Origin: Owenia fusiformis
Taxonomy: Eukaryota; Annelida; Polychaeta; Sabellida; Oweniidae
DNA length: 64,000 nt
Assembly: GCA_903813345.2 (NCBI GenBank)
Contig: CAIIXF020000005.1
Span: 38,999,375-39,063,374, forward strand
Reading direction: 5' to 3'
A model generated the notes under the pieces. That model searched no databases. It was not told the DNA's origin and saw only the letters and a program-made list of their open reading frames with translations. Positions 1-12,500 of the stretch are shown here, in pieces; positions within the stretch are counted from its first letter, which is position 1, and each line of letters begins with the position of its first letter. Position numbers and translations under genes: made by a program.

Positions 1-900
1 CAATGTCAAAATATTATCATTTGTCTCCAATCAGACCCTCTCCCCGACCATTTTCTTATTACCAATATATTCAATCGGCTATTCACCCCTTCTTTAAATT
101 TTACCTTCGTTTTAATAACACATTAAAATATTTGACCTAAAGGAAAGGTTTTGAGTGCAACTTGTATTATTGACAGTGACCACAGATTCCAAACCCCGAT
201 TAATCCCCTATTCTTCTTACAGAATGCATACCCTCTTGATCCTAGAAGAATGGCAAATTTGTGCGCCCTTATCACAATGCTAAATTCTTAAATGGTTATT
301 AAAACAACCTTTATGTAATACTTTAGCCACAAATCAAAGTTCCTTTCAATTACATTGAACCTTTTAATCCGTAATAATACGATCATGTAACCCACGGCAT
401 CTTACCTTTTGCCCCCAAATGGGTATCTCAGTCGGTGACGCTGGCAACGAAATTGAAGGAACATTTTTCGACAATACAAGATAATAGATCAGGTATGTGA
501 GATGTTATGATATTTTCAATTGATTATTGCTAATATGAAAATTCCACATGACAGACAAATAAGCATTGCCCGCAGGGTGTTTTGCATTTCGCAATGGCAC
601 TTAATCACAGGTACCACAGGACCGGCTGTTGGCGACCGTGAAATTTTCGCGTCAGGCCAACCTTTTTGTACCTGCAATAATAAATTATGTTAACCACAGG
701 ATATACGCACATTAAACGCAAGGCCACTACGGCCGGCGCATGAACGCTGAAGAACCCCTCTACTATATAAGTTAAAGGCAGATTCGCGCGGCAGTCGCAT
801 TTTTTTCATTTTGTCGAACAGCCATCGTAGATCAAAGCCGTCGCAAAATCCACCGGGGAGTTGTTTTGTCTAGATAACTTACTTTAACAAGAACACAAAT
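1..900. other. Intergenic sequence without a recognisable gene
   Basis: No open frame or exon with recognisable protein similarity is visible on either strand. The only promoter-like element is TATATAAG at 763-770 in a locally GC-richer patch (about 715-830); a transcript starting about 30 bp downstream would run into the minisatellite and I see no coding exon for it. It may be the remains of a promoter or chance. Confidence 0.4.
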
Positions 901-949
901 GTGTACAAAATGTCCCCACCTTTGGGTGATCCCGTCAAATGGTTATCCT

Positions 950-1815
950 AAAATTGAGTAGACAAGACTTTACCGACACAATTTGAGGAGGGAATATCCA
1001 TAATGGCCACCTTAGAATTTACCCAGAATGCCCAAAAATTAGTCAATTCTAGATTTTCATACTAAGAGCCACCCCTGAAAATGTGAAATTGATCCCTCAC
1101 ACAGCTAACCAGAAAACATGTAAACAAGACTTTACAAACAAGATTTTAGGACGGAAAATCCAAAATGGCTGCCTTGACATTTATCCAGAATGCCAAAAAA
1201 CTAATCTCTTCTAGATTTTCATACTAAGAATCATCCCTGAAAATTTGAAATTGATCTACCAAACGGTTCACCTGGAAATGCGTAGACAAAACTTAACAGA
1301 CAAGATTTTAGGACAGAAAATCCAAAGTGGCTGCCTTGACATTTACCCAGAATGCCCAAAAACTAATCAGATCTAGATTTTCATACTAAGAATCATCTCT
1401 GAAAATTTGAAATTGATCTACCAAACGGTTCATCTAAAAACGCGTTGACAAGACTTTACAGGCAAGATTTTAAGACAGAAAATCCAAAATGGCTGTCTTG
1501 ACATTTATCCAGAATGCCAAAAAACTAATCAGATCTAGATTTTCATACTAAAAATCATCCCTGAAAATTTGAAATTGATCTACCAAACGGTTCACCTGGA
1601 AATGCGTAGACAAGACTTTACAGACAAGATTTTAGGACGGAAAATCCAAAATGGCTGCCTTGACATTTACTTAGAATGCCCAAAAACTGATCAGATCTAG
1701 ATTTTCATATTAAGAATCATCCCTGAAAATTTGAAATTGATCTACCAAACGGTTCACCTAAAAACGCGTAGACAAGACTTTACAGACAAGATTTTAGGAC
1801 GGAAAAATCCAAAAT
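950..1815. repeat. ~162-bp minisatellite, about 5 tandem units
   Basis: Units repeat the order TTTTAGGACGGAAAATCC, AAAATGGCTGCCTTGACA, CCAGAATGCCCAAAAACTAATCAG, CATCCCTGAAAATTTG, ACCAAACGGTTCACC, GTAGACAAGACTTTACAGAC. The TTTTAGGA block recurs near 1143, 1304, 1466, 1628 and 1789, giving a period of about 162 bp. The first unit (about 980) is the most diverged. Decayed relatives continue to about 2370, where a short tandem tract of a CGGACATACGGACAGA type closes the block. The same family fills the right end of the window (63405-64000). Confidence 0.9.
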
Positions 1816-1999
1816 GGCCGACAATAAAAAAGTGATTATGAGTTTTTGCTGATTTCCTTTTACAAAATTATCACATATTACTACTGTTAACAATAACATA
1901 GGCTTTTACAACAAAGTACACCTGAAATTATTTATAAAGCTACTAAATAGTTAAAGTATGAAAATTGAAAAACACCATTCAATATGATACAAAGTATTA

Positions 2000-2370
2000 T
2001 CGCACGCTAACTTTTCTTAAAACATTCAAAATGGCTGACATGACTGAGCTAACAGGTCCAAAACCTAATCAGATGTAGAATGAAGTGAGCTGAACAAGAT
2101 GTTAAAGTTTCAAAAGCAACTGTGAAGCCATTTTTCTTAAAGTTTGCAGACAAGGAGTTTAGCATTTGACTTCAAAATGGCCGACAGGAAGTAGGTATCC
2201 ACTTACATTTTTTTCATCCACACCTAGATGCACTCGTAAGTTATCCCTGAAAATTTAAAGGTGATATCTGTGGCGGTTTTGGAGAAAACTGTCGGACATA
2301 CGGACAGACGGACATACGGACAGACGCGCCTAGGCCGACAATATGGCCCCGAACTATGTGGTGGGGACAT
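2000..2370. repeat. Diverged minisatellite-related repeat with GGACATACGGACAGAC tract
   Basis: Keeps scattered blocks of the 162-bp unit (AAAATGGCCGACA, ATCCCTGAAAATTTAAAGG) and ends in short direct repeats of CGGACATACGGACAGA at about 2292-2330. It is probably the 3' part of the dispersed element whose internal unit was amplified upstream. No coding potential is visible. Confidence 0.6.
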
Positions 2371-2610
2371 AAAAAGTTGCAAAAAGTGTGCAAGTTGGTG
2401 TCATACTGTTTGTTTGTGGATGTGCAGTTGAGTTACATCGGAGGATCATTCAAATGTTACTGCAAATAATTTGGTAACAACCACATTTTCAGTTAGTAGT
2501 TTACCTCACATTTTAGAAAAACAATGTGGCTATTTATCTATCTATCTATTTGTTACACTTGAATGATCATCCGGTGTATTGGGAACGTGATGATCGTATC
2601 AGCAGGAAAG

Positions 2611-2857
2611 CATCCTCCGATCACAGGGCTTCAAAATCCAGAATATATTCTTTCTTTTTACCCCTGCGATAAGCAGTTAGCATTTCTCCGATTAAGAACT
2701 CGCAATCTGATTGGCTGTCGCAACACTGCGACAGAAATCATGCATAAGTCATTGCGCATAATTAGATCACGTGATTCAGTTTAATCGGGCGCTTCCAAAT
2801 TGGTTATAGCAGGGTGAAGAAAGGGGTACGGATTCTGGACACCTGCATAGGAGGATG
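2611..2857. mobile_element. MULE-type MITE, 247 bp, with exact 9-bp target-site duplication
   Basis: The termini are CATCCTCC and GGAGGATG, extended inwards by an imperfect inverted repeat (CTTCAAAATCCAGAAT against GATTCTGGACACCTGC). The element is flanked on both sides by GCAGGAAAG (2602-2610 and 2858-2866), a perfect 9-bp target-site duplication typical of Mutator-like transposition. A shortened relative with its own 9-bp duplication lies at 23326-23409. There is no transposase inside, so it is non-autonomous. Confidence 0.85.
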
Positions 2858-3321
2858 GCAGGAAAGAAAACAACTCAACATGTTCACAAACAAACAAACA
2901 ATGTGACACCTGTGACACCTACCCGGAGGGCGGGGTATATTCTGGTGTACCCCACAAAAGTAGGTCAAATACCCTACGCAAGACTGACCGTCCCCTTATT
3001 TTGCCATCTTGATCTTCATTCGCTCGGTCTTAACTTGCTGCCGAGAGCAAATGTAGATTGATATGCCTTTAAAGGGGATGGATGGATGATTTTGTTAGCG
3101 ACATTTATGAGCAACGGTGTAGAACACCATTGGAGTGTACATAAGTTAACTGTGATCTTATGGGTATGCGGATTGTAATTAAAATAAAATTTTGATCCTT
3201 ATTTATGAACTTTTAAAGATTTTTTAACATTGTGTCAATGGGGATACAACCCGACTTTTTTTAAAAAAACGTACGTTAATTTGAAAATTGAACAAAAGTA
3301 AAGAACTATGCGAAGTTGTTT

Positions 3322-3523
3322 TAATAAAGGATTTAAGCCAAAGACTCAATGTATTGTTTGCTGAATCATACCATGAAGGTGATTTATCACATTTGATTTG
3401 ATGACTTGCCATCTTGACCCTTGCAAAAGGTTTCATTGAAAATGATGAAAATGTTTGGAAACAACACCTTCATGGTATGATTCAGCAAACAATGCATTGA
3501 GTCTTTGGCTTAAATCCTTTATT
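3322..3523. repeat. Inverted repeat with ~65-bp arms
   Basis: The arm AATAAAGGATTTAAGCC...CATACCATGAAGGTG returns as its reverse complement CACCTTCATGGTATGATTC...CTTAAATCCTTTATT after a spacer of roughly 80 bp. A third, direct copy of the right arm lies at about 3830-3905. Both right arms are followed by a GTGAATACTCTGTTCGGATTGGCTGGAATC block (about 3540 and 3915), and a relative of that block occurs at about 21990. This is a small family of inverted-repeat elements; its outer ends are unclear. Confidence 0.7.
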
Positions 3524-3963
3524 CACACACTGTTCATTATGTGAATACTCTGTTCGGATTGGCTGGAATCGGCCATACCTTGCCTAGCTATGTGTGAAAT
3601 ATCAATAACACATGCAAGGTCACTAGTTAAACAGTTGTCATGGTGATGAATGGATTTTTCACATTGGATTTGATGACTTGTCAACTTGACCCTTGCAAAA
3701 AATTGATTGAAAATGTGTTCATTTAGTGATTTCGTTCCTTTTAGATGGTTTTATAGAAAAAAGTGCTTCATTCCACCCAGGCGTTGTTTCCTAAACTTTG
3801 AATTCCCGCTGCGCGGTCATGCAAAGGTTTGGAAACAACACCTTCATGGTATGATCCAGCAAACAATGCATTGAGTCTTGTACTTAAATCCTTGATTCAC
3901 ACACTGTTCATTATGTGAATACTCTGTTCGGATTGGCTGGAATCAGACATGTCATGTAGATAA

Positions 3964-5283
3964 AGTCTGCGTTTATGGATCCAACACTGCTACCCGTCAT
4001 AATATACTAAAACATCTTTGAGGAATGTCAATAGATGGCGAAGAATGCAGCGGGTTAAATTGAACTTGACACAGATCGCAGACGGCAAAAAAGCAAAATA
4101 GCAGTAATGCACAGTCATTGTGATTCTACCTATAGATCTATACATGCTGCCATCTATTATTCCATCAATAAAATAGTTTTTAGATGTTTCGGAAAAATGC
4201 AAACAATGCAAATCTTTTAACTAAATGGAGCTTGAATAATCGATTATGGCAAAAGCAAAGTTGGGTCAATTTTCTCTGATATTGATCAATTTATATCACT
4301 AGTATTTGCTTGACAAACCCCATTTGCTGTCCATATCAAATGTGCCCCAAATGGATACCACCTCTCATTGGACAGGCTTGCCTATACACCTCCCGTGTCA
4401 TCCCTAGTTGGAGCTATATCTTTCCAATGAATGTACATTTGTCGCAAATAACCTCGAGATCTAGACCCGGGGATCTAGATCTGTCTGCAGAGAGTTATAG
4501 AAAGTTGGTGTCATTGTAGTTTACATTTTATGTTATAAGCTAGAGAATACGATTACTTACTAGTACATGAACCATTTTTGGAAGGTTCAACGGAAGAAAA
4601 ATGTTAATTTATACTTTAAACATAACTACTTAACTATACATCTTCGGTACGCGGTGACAGGTGGCAAGAGTTTTTTAGAATTCATTTTTTTCAGTTCGAC
4701 CTTTGAATGGCTATATTTTAATATGTGGCAACATCTCTTTAGATTCATTAATCTTTAAACGTCAAACCATTGACTTTCTAGTTCTAGTTTACCTTTCGTC
4801 CATATTTGAGGTAACATTCACCAGATTCTCTTTATGAAACATTCACTGCTGCATTAATACGTGAACGGGGCCTGTTTAATTTAAATGATGATGCACTCCT
4901 ACATACAATTTTAGGGGGTAGCACAGACATTTATTTAAATGACAGTCTTTTCATAATTTCACAATCATATGTAACACTAATCTATATGACATAAAGGGGT
5001 TCTTCAAAAATATTGTACAAGAATCTCGAGAATCTGTAGAAACGTTTATTCATGTCTGTCGTATACTTTCCTTGTTCAGTTAAATGTAATTTGATTGCAT
5101 CATTTTATGCTCTCCTTAATACGGAGGAAAATAAAGAAACAAAAACAGAGTGACATTATCGTTTAATTTAACTAGTTACATTTAACATTAATTATGGTAT
5201 ACCGATATTTATGATTTATACTGCGGTATAAGTATCAGAATCATTCTTTTGTAGCGTTATTCATAACAAATCTTAATCTTAGT
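3964..5283. other. Intergenic AT-rich sequence, no gene seen
   Basis: Only short unsupported frames occur. The one structured patch is a near-palindrome at about 4450-4480 made of AGATCTAGA, CCCGGGG and ATCTAGATCT; a similar GATCTAGA/CCCGGG palindrome occurs at about 51785-51805. Confidence 0.5.
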
Positions 5284-6032
5284 GTCCACTAAAGGAGCAC
5301 GTAGGTTATCGCAAACAATTTCAGAAGGTTTTATCTTGGATTATGACTATTTTCTGACAAGAAGACAGGTTTATCTTTTAGATCGATTCATTATCTCAAA
5401 GAAAATTATACATAGTAATAAAAAAAGTCAAACAAGCTCGGAGATATTTAACTAGCAATCAACCCATCAACACACTTTTTCACACTTTTTTGTTGACCTA
5501 ATTTTCACCAAAATGCAATTATTTTTTACAATGTTTAATGCATTACTATCCTTTATTTTGATGTATCAAATAGTTCTTGAAATAAAAACTTAATAATTTT
5601 CTTGAAAGAAGAACTTAATTGCTTTAAGATAAGTGTTCCCCATGTTATTTCTCCATTGAAAAATCTCATGCTATCCATTGGTTTCAGTTCATTTTGGTCA
5701 TCCAAATTCAATATCTTTTAAGTCCCTGGAGCAATCAACTTGTTTAGGAAATCGTACATGTCTCAAAGCACATTCTAATTATACATTCAACAATATGATA
5801 AAAGGTTGCATTTTTGGTGAAAATTAGGTCAACATTTTTGAAAAAGTATGTTGATTGGTCCATTGCCCCTTCGATATCACTTAGGTCTGATAAACTAAAT
5901 TATCATTATATATACTTTTCTTGAATATAGTGAATTGATCTAAAAGATACATCCATGTTCATGATCAGAAAATATTCATAATTGGAATCGTTTGAAATTG
6001 TTTGCGATAACCTACGTGCTCCTTTAGTGGAC
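5284..6032. mobile_element. Foldback/palindromic MITE, about 750 bp
   Basis: It begins GTCCACTAAAGGAGCACG and ends with the exact reverse complement CGTGCTCCTTTAGTGGAC. Similarity between the arms continues imperfectly for about 250 bp each (for example TTGACCTAATTTTCACCAAA near 5500 against its complement near 5825), so the element folds almost end to end. No coding sequence is present. A relative, itself invaded by other MITEs, sits in intron 2 of both EFCAB9-like gene copies. Confidence 0.85.
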
Positions 6033-6517
6033 TTACAGGTCAAATTCGTTTTTTGTCATTTCTTCATTCTTATCTTTTTACCGTAGCAATGATGTTTGCT
6101 GAGTTTGAAATGTGTCAATGGATAAATCGGAATTGGTAATATTGTGTCATGAACCTATTTGGATGTATACATCTTACAAATAGAATTAATATGCAAAAGA
6201 ACGACATATATTGTATTACAGAGGTACGATTCGTATTATATGCATGCGCACGATCATAACATTAGTTAAAGTGATTGCTTAAACGCACACTTCTTGACAT
6301 TCTGTTACCTTTTCGACACGACAGCACTATTCACCACACATGCAGGATTTACATAACTTTAAATTTTGAAACAGCTTATTATGAATCTGAATTCATCTGG
6401 AATTCAACTTGTTTTTTAATCGCAGATCAAGACGCCGAATAGATAAAATCACGAAAGATCTGACACCCGGGATCTGACACAAGATTTAGAATTGCACCCG
6501 AAGAGGAAAAATTGAAA

Positions 6518-9500
6518 ATGAAGTTGCGAGTAACTGTTGCATTTTGTGCTGTTCTGGTATTGTCAAACGTGGGGGCTCCCGTAGACTCTCAGGATGATAA
6601 CAGTTTTATCCATTATAGAAACCCAAATAGAAATGGAGGGTAAGTCTATTTTGAACTTTAAAATGTAAATGAATAAAAACAAAATTCTTCAGCGATCTAC
6701 TTTCTGGTGTCATATCATTTTCATTTGATTTCTCTATTATTGCTTATTTATTTATTTATTTATTTAATATTTACCATAACTTTTGTACATAGTAACATGT
6801 TTAGCTTGACCTGTACATGCCCGATGACATATATCAGTTTTTTATCCATTCAGGTATCAAATGTTGTTGTTTTTATTGCATATACTTGATTGAATTACAC
6901 TCGTTCTGTTGGTTTTATTGCATTTTGTGAATGTCAACCTCAAAATGCGCAAATTCGAAACCAACGCTAACTCATCAAATCAAATGGCAAACAATGTGTT
7001 TCAGAAAGAATTACATGTTTGGTCATACTCTTTTAACTGTTATGCTATATTGTGAAGGTTTGGATCAAAGTTGGTTTTCTTTATTTACTGGCATGTATTT
7101 TCACGCGGTCCTAACTTGGACCGTTATTTTAAATTTTTGACCTACCGGATGTTTGAAAATCAAGGATTACGAGTCTCATACTGCACCGTTTTTCTTCAAA
7201 CTTGTTCCATTCAAAGTATAACAAACATCCCTTTCTGATGGTACATTATTCTCTTAAACAGAGTCCCTACTTTCAGCGGCATTTTGGTCCCCAGCTGTAA
7301 GAAGGCCTTCTAACAGCTGGGGACCAAAACTCTGCTAGAACGAGGGACTCTTTACAATAAAGTAATGCACCGACAGAAAGGCAATTTTGTTCTGCTTTTA
7401 ATGGTATAAGTTTGAAGAAAAACGATGCAGTATGAGAGTCGCAATCCTTGATTTTCAAACATCCGGTAGGTCAAAAATTCAAATTAACGGTCGAAGTTAG
7501 GACCGCGTGATTTTACACATCTACGAAGCCCATTACGACTCAAAACATTCCAATATCTTATATTCAACATTTTAATGTAGTATTTGGTGAACTTGAATAT
7601 TCAAAAACATGGTCAATATATTCAAAAATAATTAATTAACTAAATACAATGGTTTTCATAATGAATCTTACTAACACAATACTAAATTACTTACTAACAC
7701 GATTTTCTCTTCTGTAATTAGAATCACCAAAGATGTAGAAAGTAAATTGATTACTCTTTCGAATTGTAAAGATATAATAACGATTTTCAGGATAATTAAG
7801 AATAATCAATCGGGTATTAGAAACACAAATTGATAATTAATAGATAACTTTTCTTTAGGACTTACATGATGGCGGTTCCCAGAAGATTTCGACCAAACCA
7901 ACTCTTTAGAATGAGTGTCGTTATTTTAAAAATGGAATACGATTACATATATGTCTATGCATCAATCCGCAACACAGATCTGAGTGAAGAGATCGCAGCT
8001 GTGACAGAGCGATTCACCAACGAGGGACACCGTGAAATGGAAATGAAGGTAGACATAACACGCCAATCAACCATGGTTTGTTGATGCATTGGTACATAGA
8101 CATAACTATATATGCTTATCATGTTTGGAATATGTTTGTCATGTTTGGAATATGTTTTTCATGTTTGGAATATGTTGGCATAATCTTGCGTTTTCCCTCA
8201 TGACATGACAAACGAGAATTTGGTTGAATGTCGTATCGAAAAGTGTAAACTACTGATCAGTAAAGTAAATCCGTGTAAAAATCATTGTTGAAATCAGGTA
8301 ATGCGCCATCGATGTGTGTGTCCCTAAACAGATGAAAAGGTACGTCACTTTCGAAGTTGTACTTTTACTTGATAAAACATAACTTTATAAAAGACACCTG
8401 TGGATATCATATCTACAGGCTGAGACAAAATAGTTTGATTTTCAGATTAATGCTTCCGACCTGTTTAGAAACAAAATCAGATGTTTTATGAAGCAAAGAA
8501 AGAATTCGTAAAATTGCCTTATTTTAATGGGTGTATTACAAAAGAAATTCGGTTGGTATTAGCAGAACAATGTCGTATTTTATTATGTCACCAGCAAAAA
8601 GTGATAATATTTTGTTATGGTCTCCGTTTGTTTTTGACGGCGATCAGCGGTCGGCGGTTGGCGATCGGCGGTCAGCGTCTGTAACAAATTCCTACAACTT
8701 CCAATAATTTAACAAATACTGTATACTGTTTTCAATTGTTCTCAAAATCATCTGCATGTTTTTAAAAGTTCAAATCTGATTTTATATTTAAGATTTGAAC
8801 TTAAATGACCTTTTCAAGGTCAAAAAAGGTCAAAAAGTATTTTTTAACTTGCTTGAAATTGACCAATCTTTTCAAAATCATCTATAAGTTATCGGAGGTT
8901 CAATCTGACTACTTAAAGGCCGAATCATATCTATGGGGGTGACAAAATTCTCAACAGTTCAAATCTGACCATAGATTTGACCTTCAATGACATTTTCAAA
9001 GGTCAAAATAGATTTGACCTTCAATGACCTTCTCAAGGTCAAAAAAGTATTTTTCAAATTGACCAGTTGTTTTTCAAAATCATCTTCAAGTTCTCAACAG
9101 TTCAAATCTGACTATAGCTTTGACCTTCAATGTAATTCTCAAGGTCAAAATAGATTTGACCTTTAATGACCTCCTCATGGTCAAAAAGGTCTTTTTATCT
9201 TACTTCAACTAGGTGTTGACATTTTGTCATGTTAATGTCTTGTATACTAGGTATTACAAATGTTTAGCCGTTTTGAAACATAATTTTCGCTAATTTTAAA
9301 AATGAAAAATCGCTTTTTGATATTTGCTCTACATAAGATCTTTGAAATCTAGCTCCATCAAAAGTTGACCTTTTCGGCCTACCCTGTAGTTCTTATTCAT
9401 TGCGTGTTCCTTTCAGTTAAATAGGCATTCGTCAGTCCATTCATATAATTGATGTGTGAATAATTAACCCAATACAAGGACAAGGACAGAAATCTAAAAA

Positions 9501-12500
9501 GAAATAAATCGGTTATTGACTTTGAAAAGCTCTGATCATTAATATGCGATACGTTCAATTAGGTCCAACTACGTTTGGATATTTACCTTAATTCCTAAAT
9601 CACGATCAGCACTTTTGCTTTTATGCCATAAATATATAATTTTGGACACTTTAACAGTCGTGTTTTTCCTATTGAATTAACGGTATGTGTCTAATAAAAA
9701 CAAATTAAAAAATGTTTTATGCCATGTTTTCATATTCTTTACCAAGTTATAATCAGTTTAAATCTTATATCTATGCCAGTTTAAAGCTAACAACGAATTT
9801 TTATATTCAAAATGAATAGGTCCCACAGTATGTGACACAAGGAAATTATTCTCTGCGAATTGAGGGGAAATACGAAGATGGGGTCGGTGGACCAGTTTTC
9901 TACAACGAGACATCTCTTATATTCGATACTAAACAAATTTCTGTGTTTATTCAGACAGACAAAGTGTACTACAACAAAAATGATATACGTAAGTATGAAC
10001 AACAAATATATAAACCGTGTCTGGTGGCAAGTGTTCCTCGAATTGCGATTTTTAATTTCCAGTTGTTTTTCACGATGTAACCATGAATAAATGGTAAAAT
10101 TCATTCAGAAAAGAGTAGTTGGAGGTGAATGCGCTGTAAATTATAGGACCCTTGTTGAGTCAAATGTATAAACAATTAATACTGAAGATTGTCAACTGAC
10201 AACTAACCAAGCGAGATGTCAGGGGCATCAGTCTTTTTTATTGCATCGTTTTCAGTTCACCTGAACAGAATATTATCATTCATTGTTTATTTCCTTAAAC
10301 CGTAGTCTATGTAGGAGTTGTGAAAATACATTGAAATTATGGTCAATAGTACCATTTGGTGGAAAGTTGTATATAATTGCTATCAAAATCAAAAGTCTAA
10401 CTAATCACTAATCTACTAAGAATATAAGACTTCTATTTTCCCCATAGTTCGATTCCGAGTCATCCCTGTCTTGCCAAACCTGATGCCTGTGGTTGGAACT
10501 ATGGATTTGTTCGTAAAGGAATACAAAGGCGTTGTGGTAAAACGATGGCTCGCGCAAGCTGTCAATAATGGTAAGGATGTACTCTAGTCAGTTAGCGAAA
10601 AACTTGTGGCGGTTATATTTGTGATTTTGATGCAATTCTGATTTGGGACAAGAATACGTCTCAAATTTTATATTGCATGGTCAGGCCTTCTAGACTTCCA
10701 CTAACACGATCATCAGTTACAACCTCGCGAACTATGTCCCTTCCACCCGAACCATGGTTCTGACAACGCGAATATCGATTCTTTAGTCGCGAACCACAAG
10801 TTCCTACGGTCTCAGTCAACGGTACAGGGTGGGTGAACTGAACTGAACTGAACTGAACTACAAATTTTTTTGTCAGATGTTTGAATATTAATGATAAATT
10901 GTTCATGTGTCCGAGATTTACCGATTTTCCTAGAAAATGTGATTTTCTATAATTTTATGTGATCATCGATAAAACATCTATTATGTTCACTAAATCTACT
11001 GCAATCTTTGTATTGGGCGGCTATTCATCAGGACTAATGAATCAAGGGGTATTTTGCTCCAGATATTCCATAGTGACTTTTGGCCTATGGTCAGGAGCGC
11101 TATCCTGCTGGAATATGTAATCACTTGGGGCTAAAAGAGCCCCCATTCTTGAAAGATGTCCTTTTTGAAGGAGATTAGTCCTGAATCGAATGGCCACCAA
11201 ATACACCAGATGCCAACCCCTGGGACTATCACACATGGGGGCACCTGGAACAATGTATTGTAGTTAATGGTTATACCCCACAAACTATTGATCAACTATA
11301 AGAAGTTCTGTAGGATAAGTGGAGATGACTACCACAAGAACTGCTGGATCTCGCCATTTACCAGTTCAGTTCTCGTCTCCATGTGATTGTGAAGATGAAT
11401 GACGGATGCATAGAACATTTGTTTAATAACTAATTAATACAGTGTAACAATATTACCATAGTGACTAGATACTGATATAAACCTGTACCAGACATTGGTT
11501 AAACAGTTATCAAAGATTGTAGCAGATTTAGTAAACATAATGAATGTGTTATTGTTGATCACATAAAATCATAGAAAGTCAGATTTTCTTCGAAAAAATG
11601 GTAAATCTCGGACAAATGAACAATTTACCATTAATATTTAAACATCTGACAAAAAAATTTGAAGTCAGTATTAGCTTAAGTATTTGAATGGTAAAATATG
11701 CCTATCCTTAAGTTTCGGTAAAAAAAATTTCATGTCAATACGATAATGATATGATACGTTTTTTGTCTTCTAAAAAGGTTGCAAAATTTTTTGGCCCACC
11801 CTGTACTTTCAAGGTTTACAATTTCGCCAGTTAACCTCAAGAGAAGTCTACACATGTCAGATGTATATAGTTTTTTCAACTTTTTTTCGTGGACGGTATT
11901 TGACGACGTACGGTGGTCGGCATTTGGAGTTTGTAATAATTTCCAATATCTTACAAGGTAGTGACATTTTTTCATGTTAATGCCTTGTTTTCACCTGTCA
12001 TCGTCTCCGTGTAGACGAATAAAATATTTTTAATTAATTAATTAATTTTTCAAAAAAACTTTTTTTTTAAATGTTCATTCTTTAAAATTAACGCACAAAA
12101 CTTGCATCCATAGAAAGCAAATCCAAACAACCGTTTATCAAGAATCGCCAAGACAGAGATTGCGAGACGTCACCACGGTAACGATCACACCACCATCATA
12201 TTGACTATATTGTCACCGAGATGGTGTTATATAAAACAATGAACAATGTGTGTATGTACTGGTTTAACCTGTCGGATTTCTAATTTTGACATTTGAGATC
12301 AACAGTCGAGTGCAAAGTCAGTGCCCTGCCTTTGTTGCTTACACAAAAGAATGAGGGAAATTACCCACAATTCAAAGATGAAGCTATCTTTATGTAAAAC
12401 ATGAACCTAGTACATGTAGAATCATTTTTGAATTATTGCACTATCAAAAACCCCTATATATCCGTGTGCTATCCGTGTATCTCGGGTAAAAATGTATCAC

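Noticed and set aside
950-1815. CRISPR-like array
   Set aside because: Repeats are contiguous 162-bp units without unique spacers, in a eukaryotic genome.
4440-4490. Cluster of restriction-site-like words (CTCGAG, AGATCT, TCTAGA, CCCGGG, CTGCAG) resembling a cloning polylinker
   Set aside because: A similar but not identical palindrome occurs at about 51785-51805 in unrelated surroundings and no vector sequence flanks either, so it is more likely a natural palindromic repeat than contamination.
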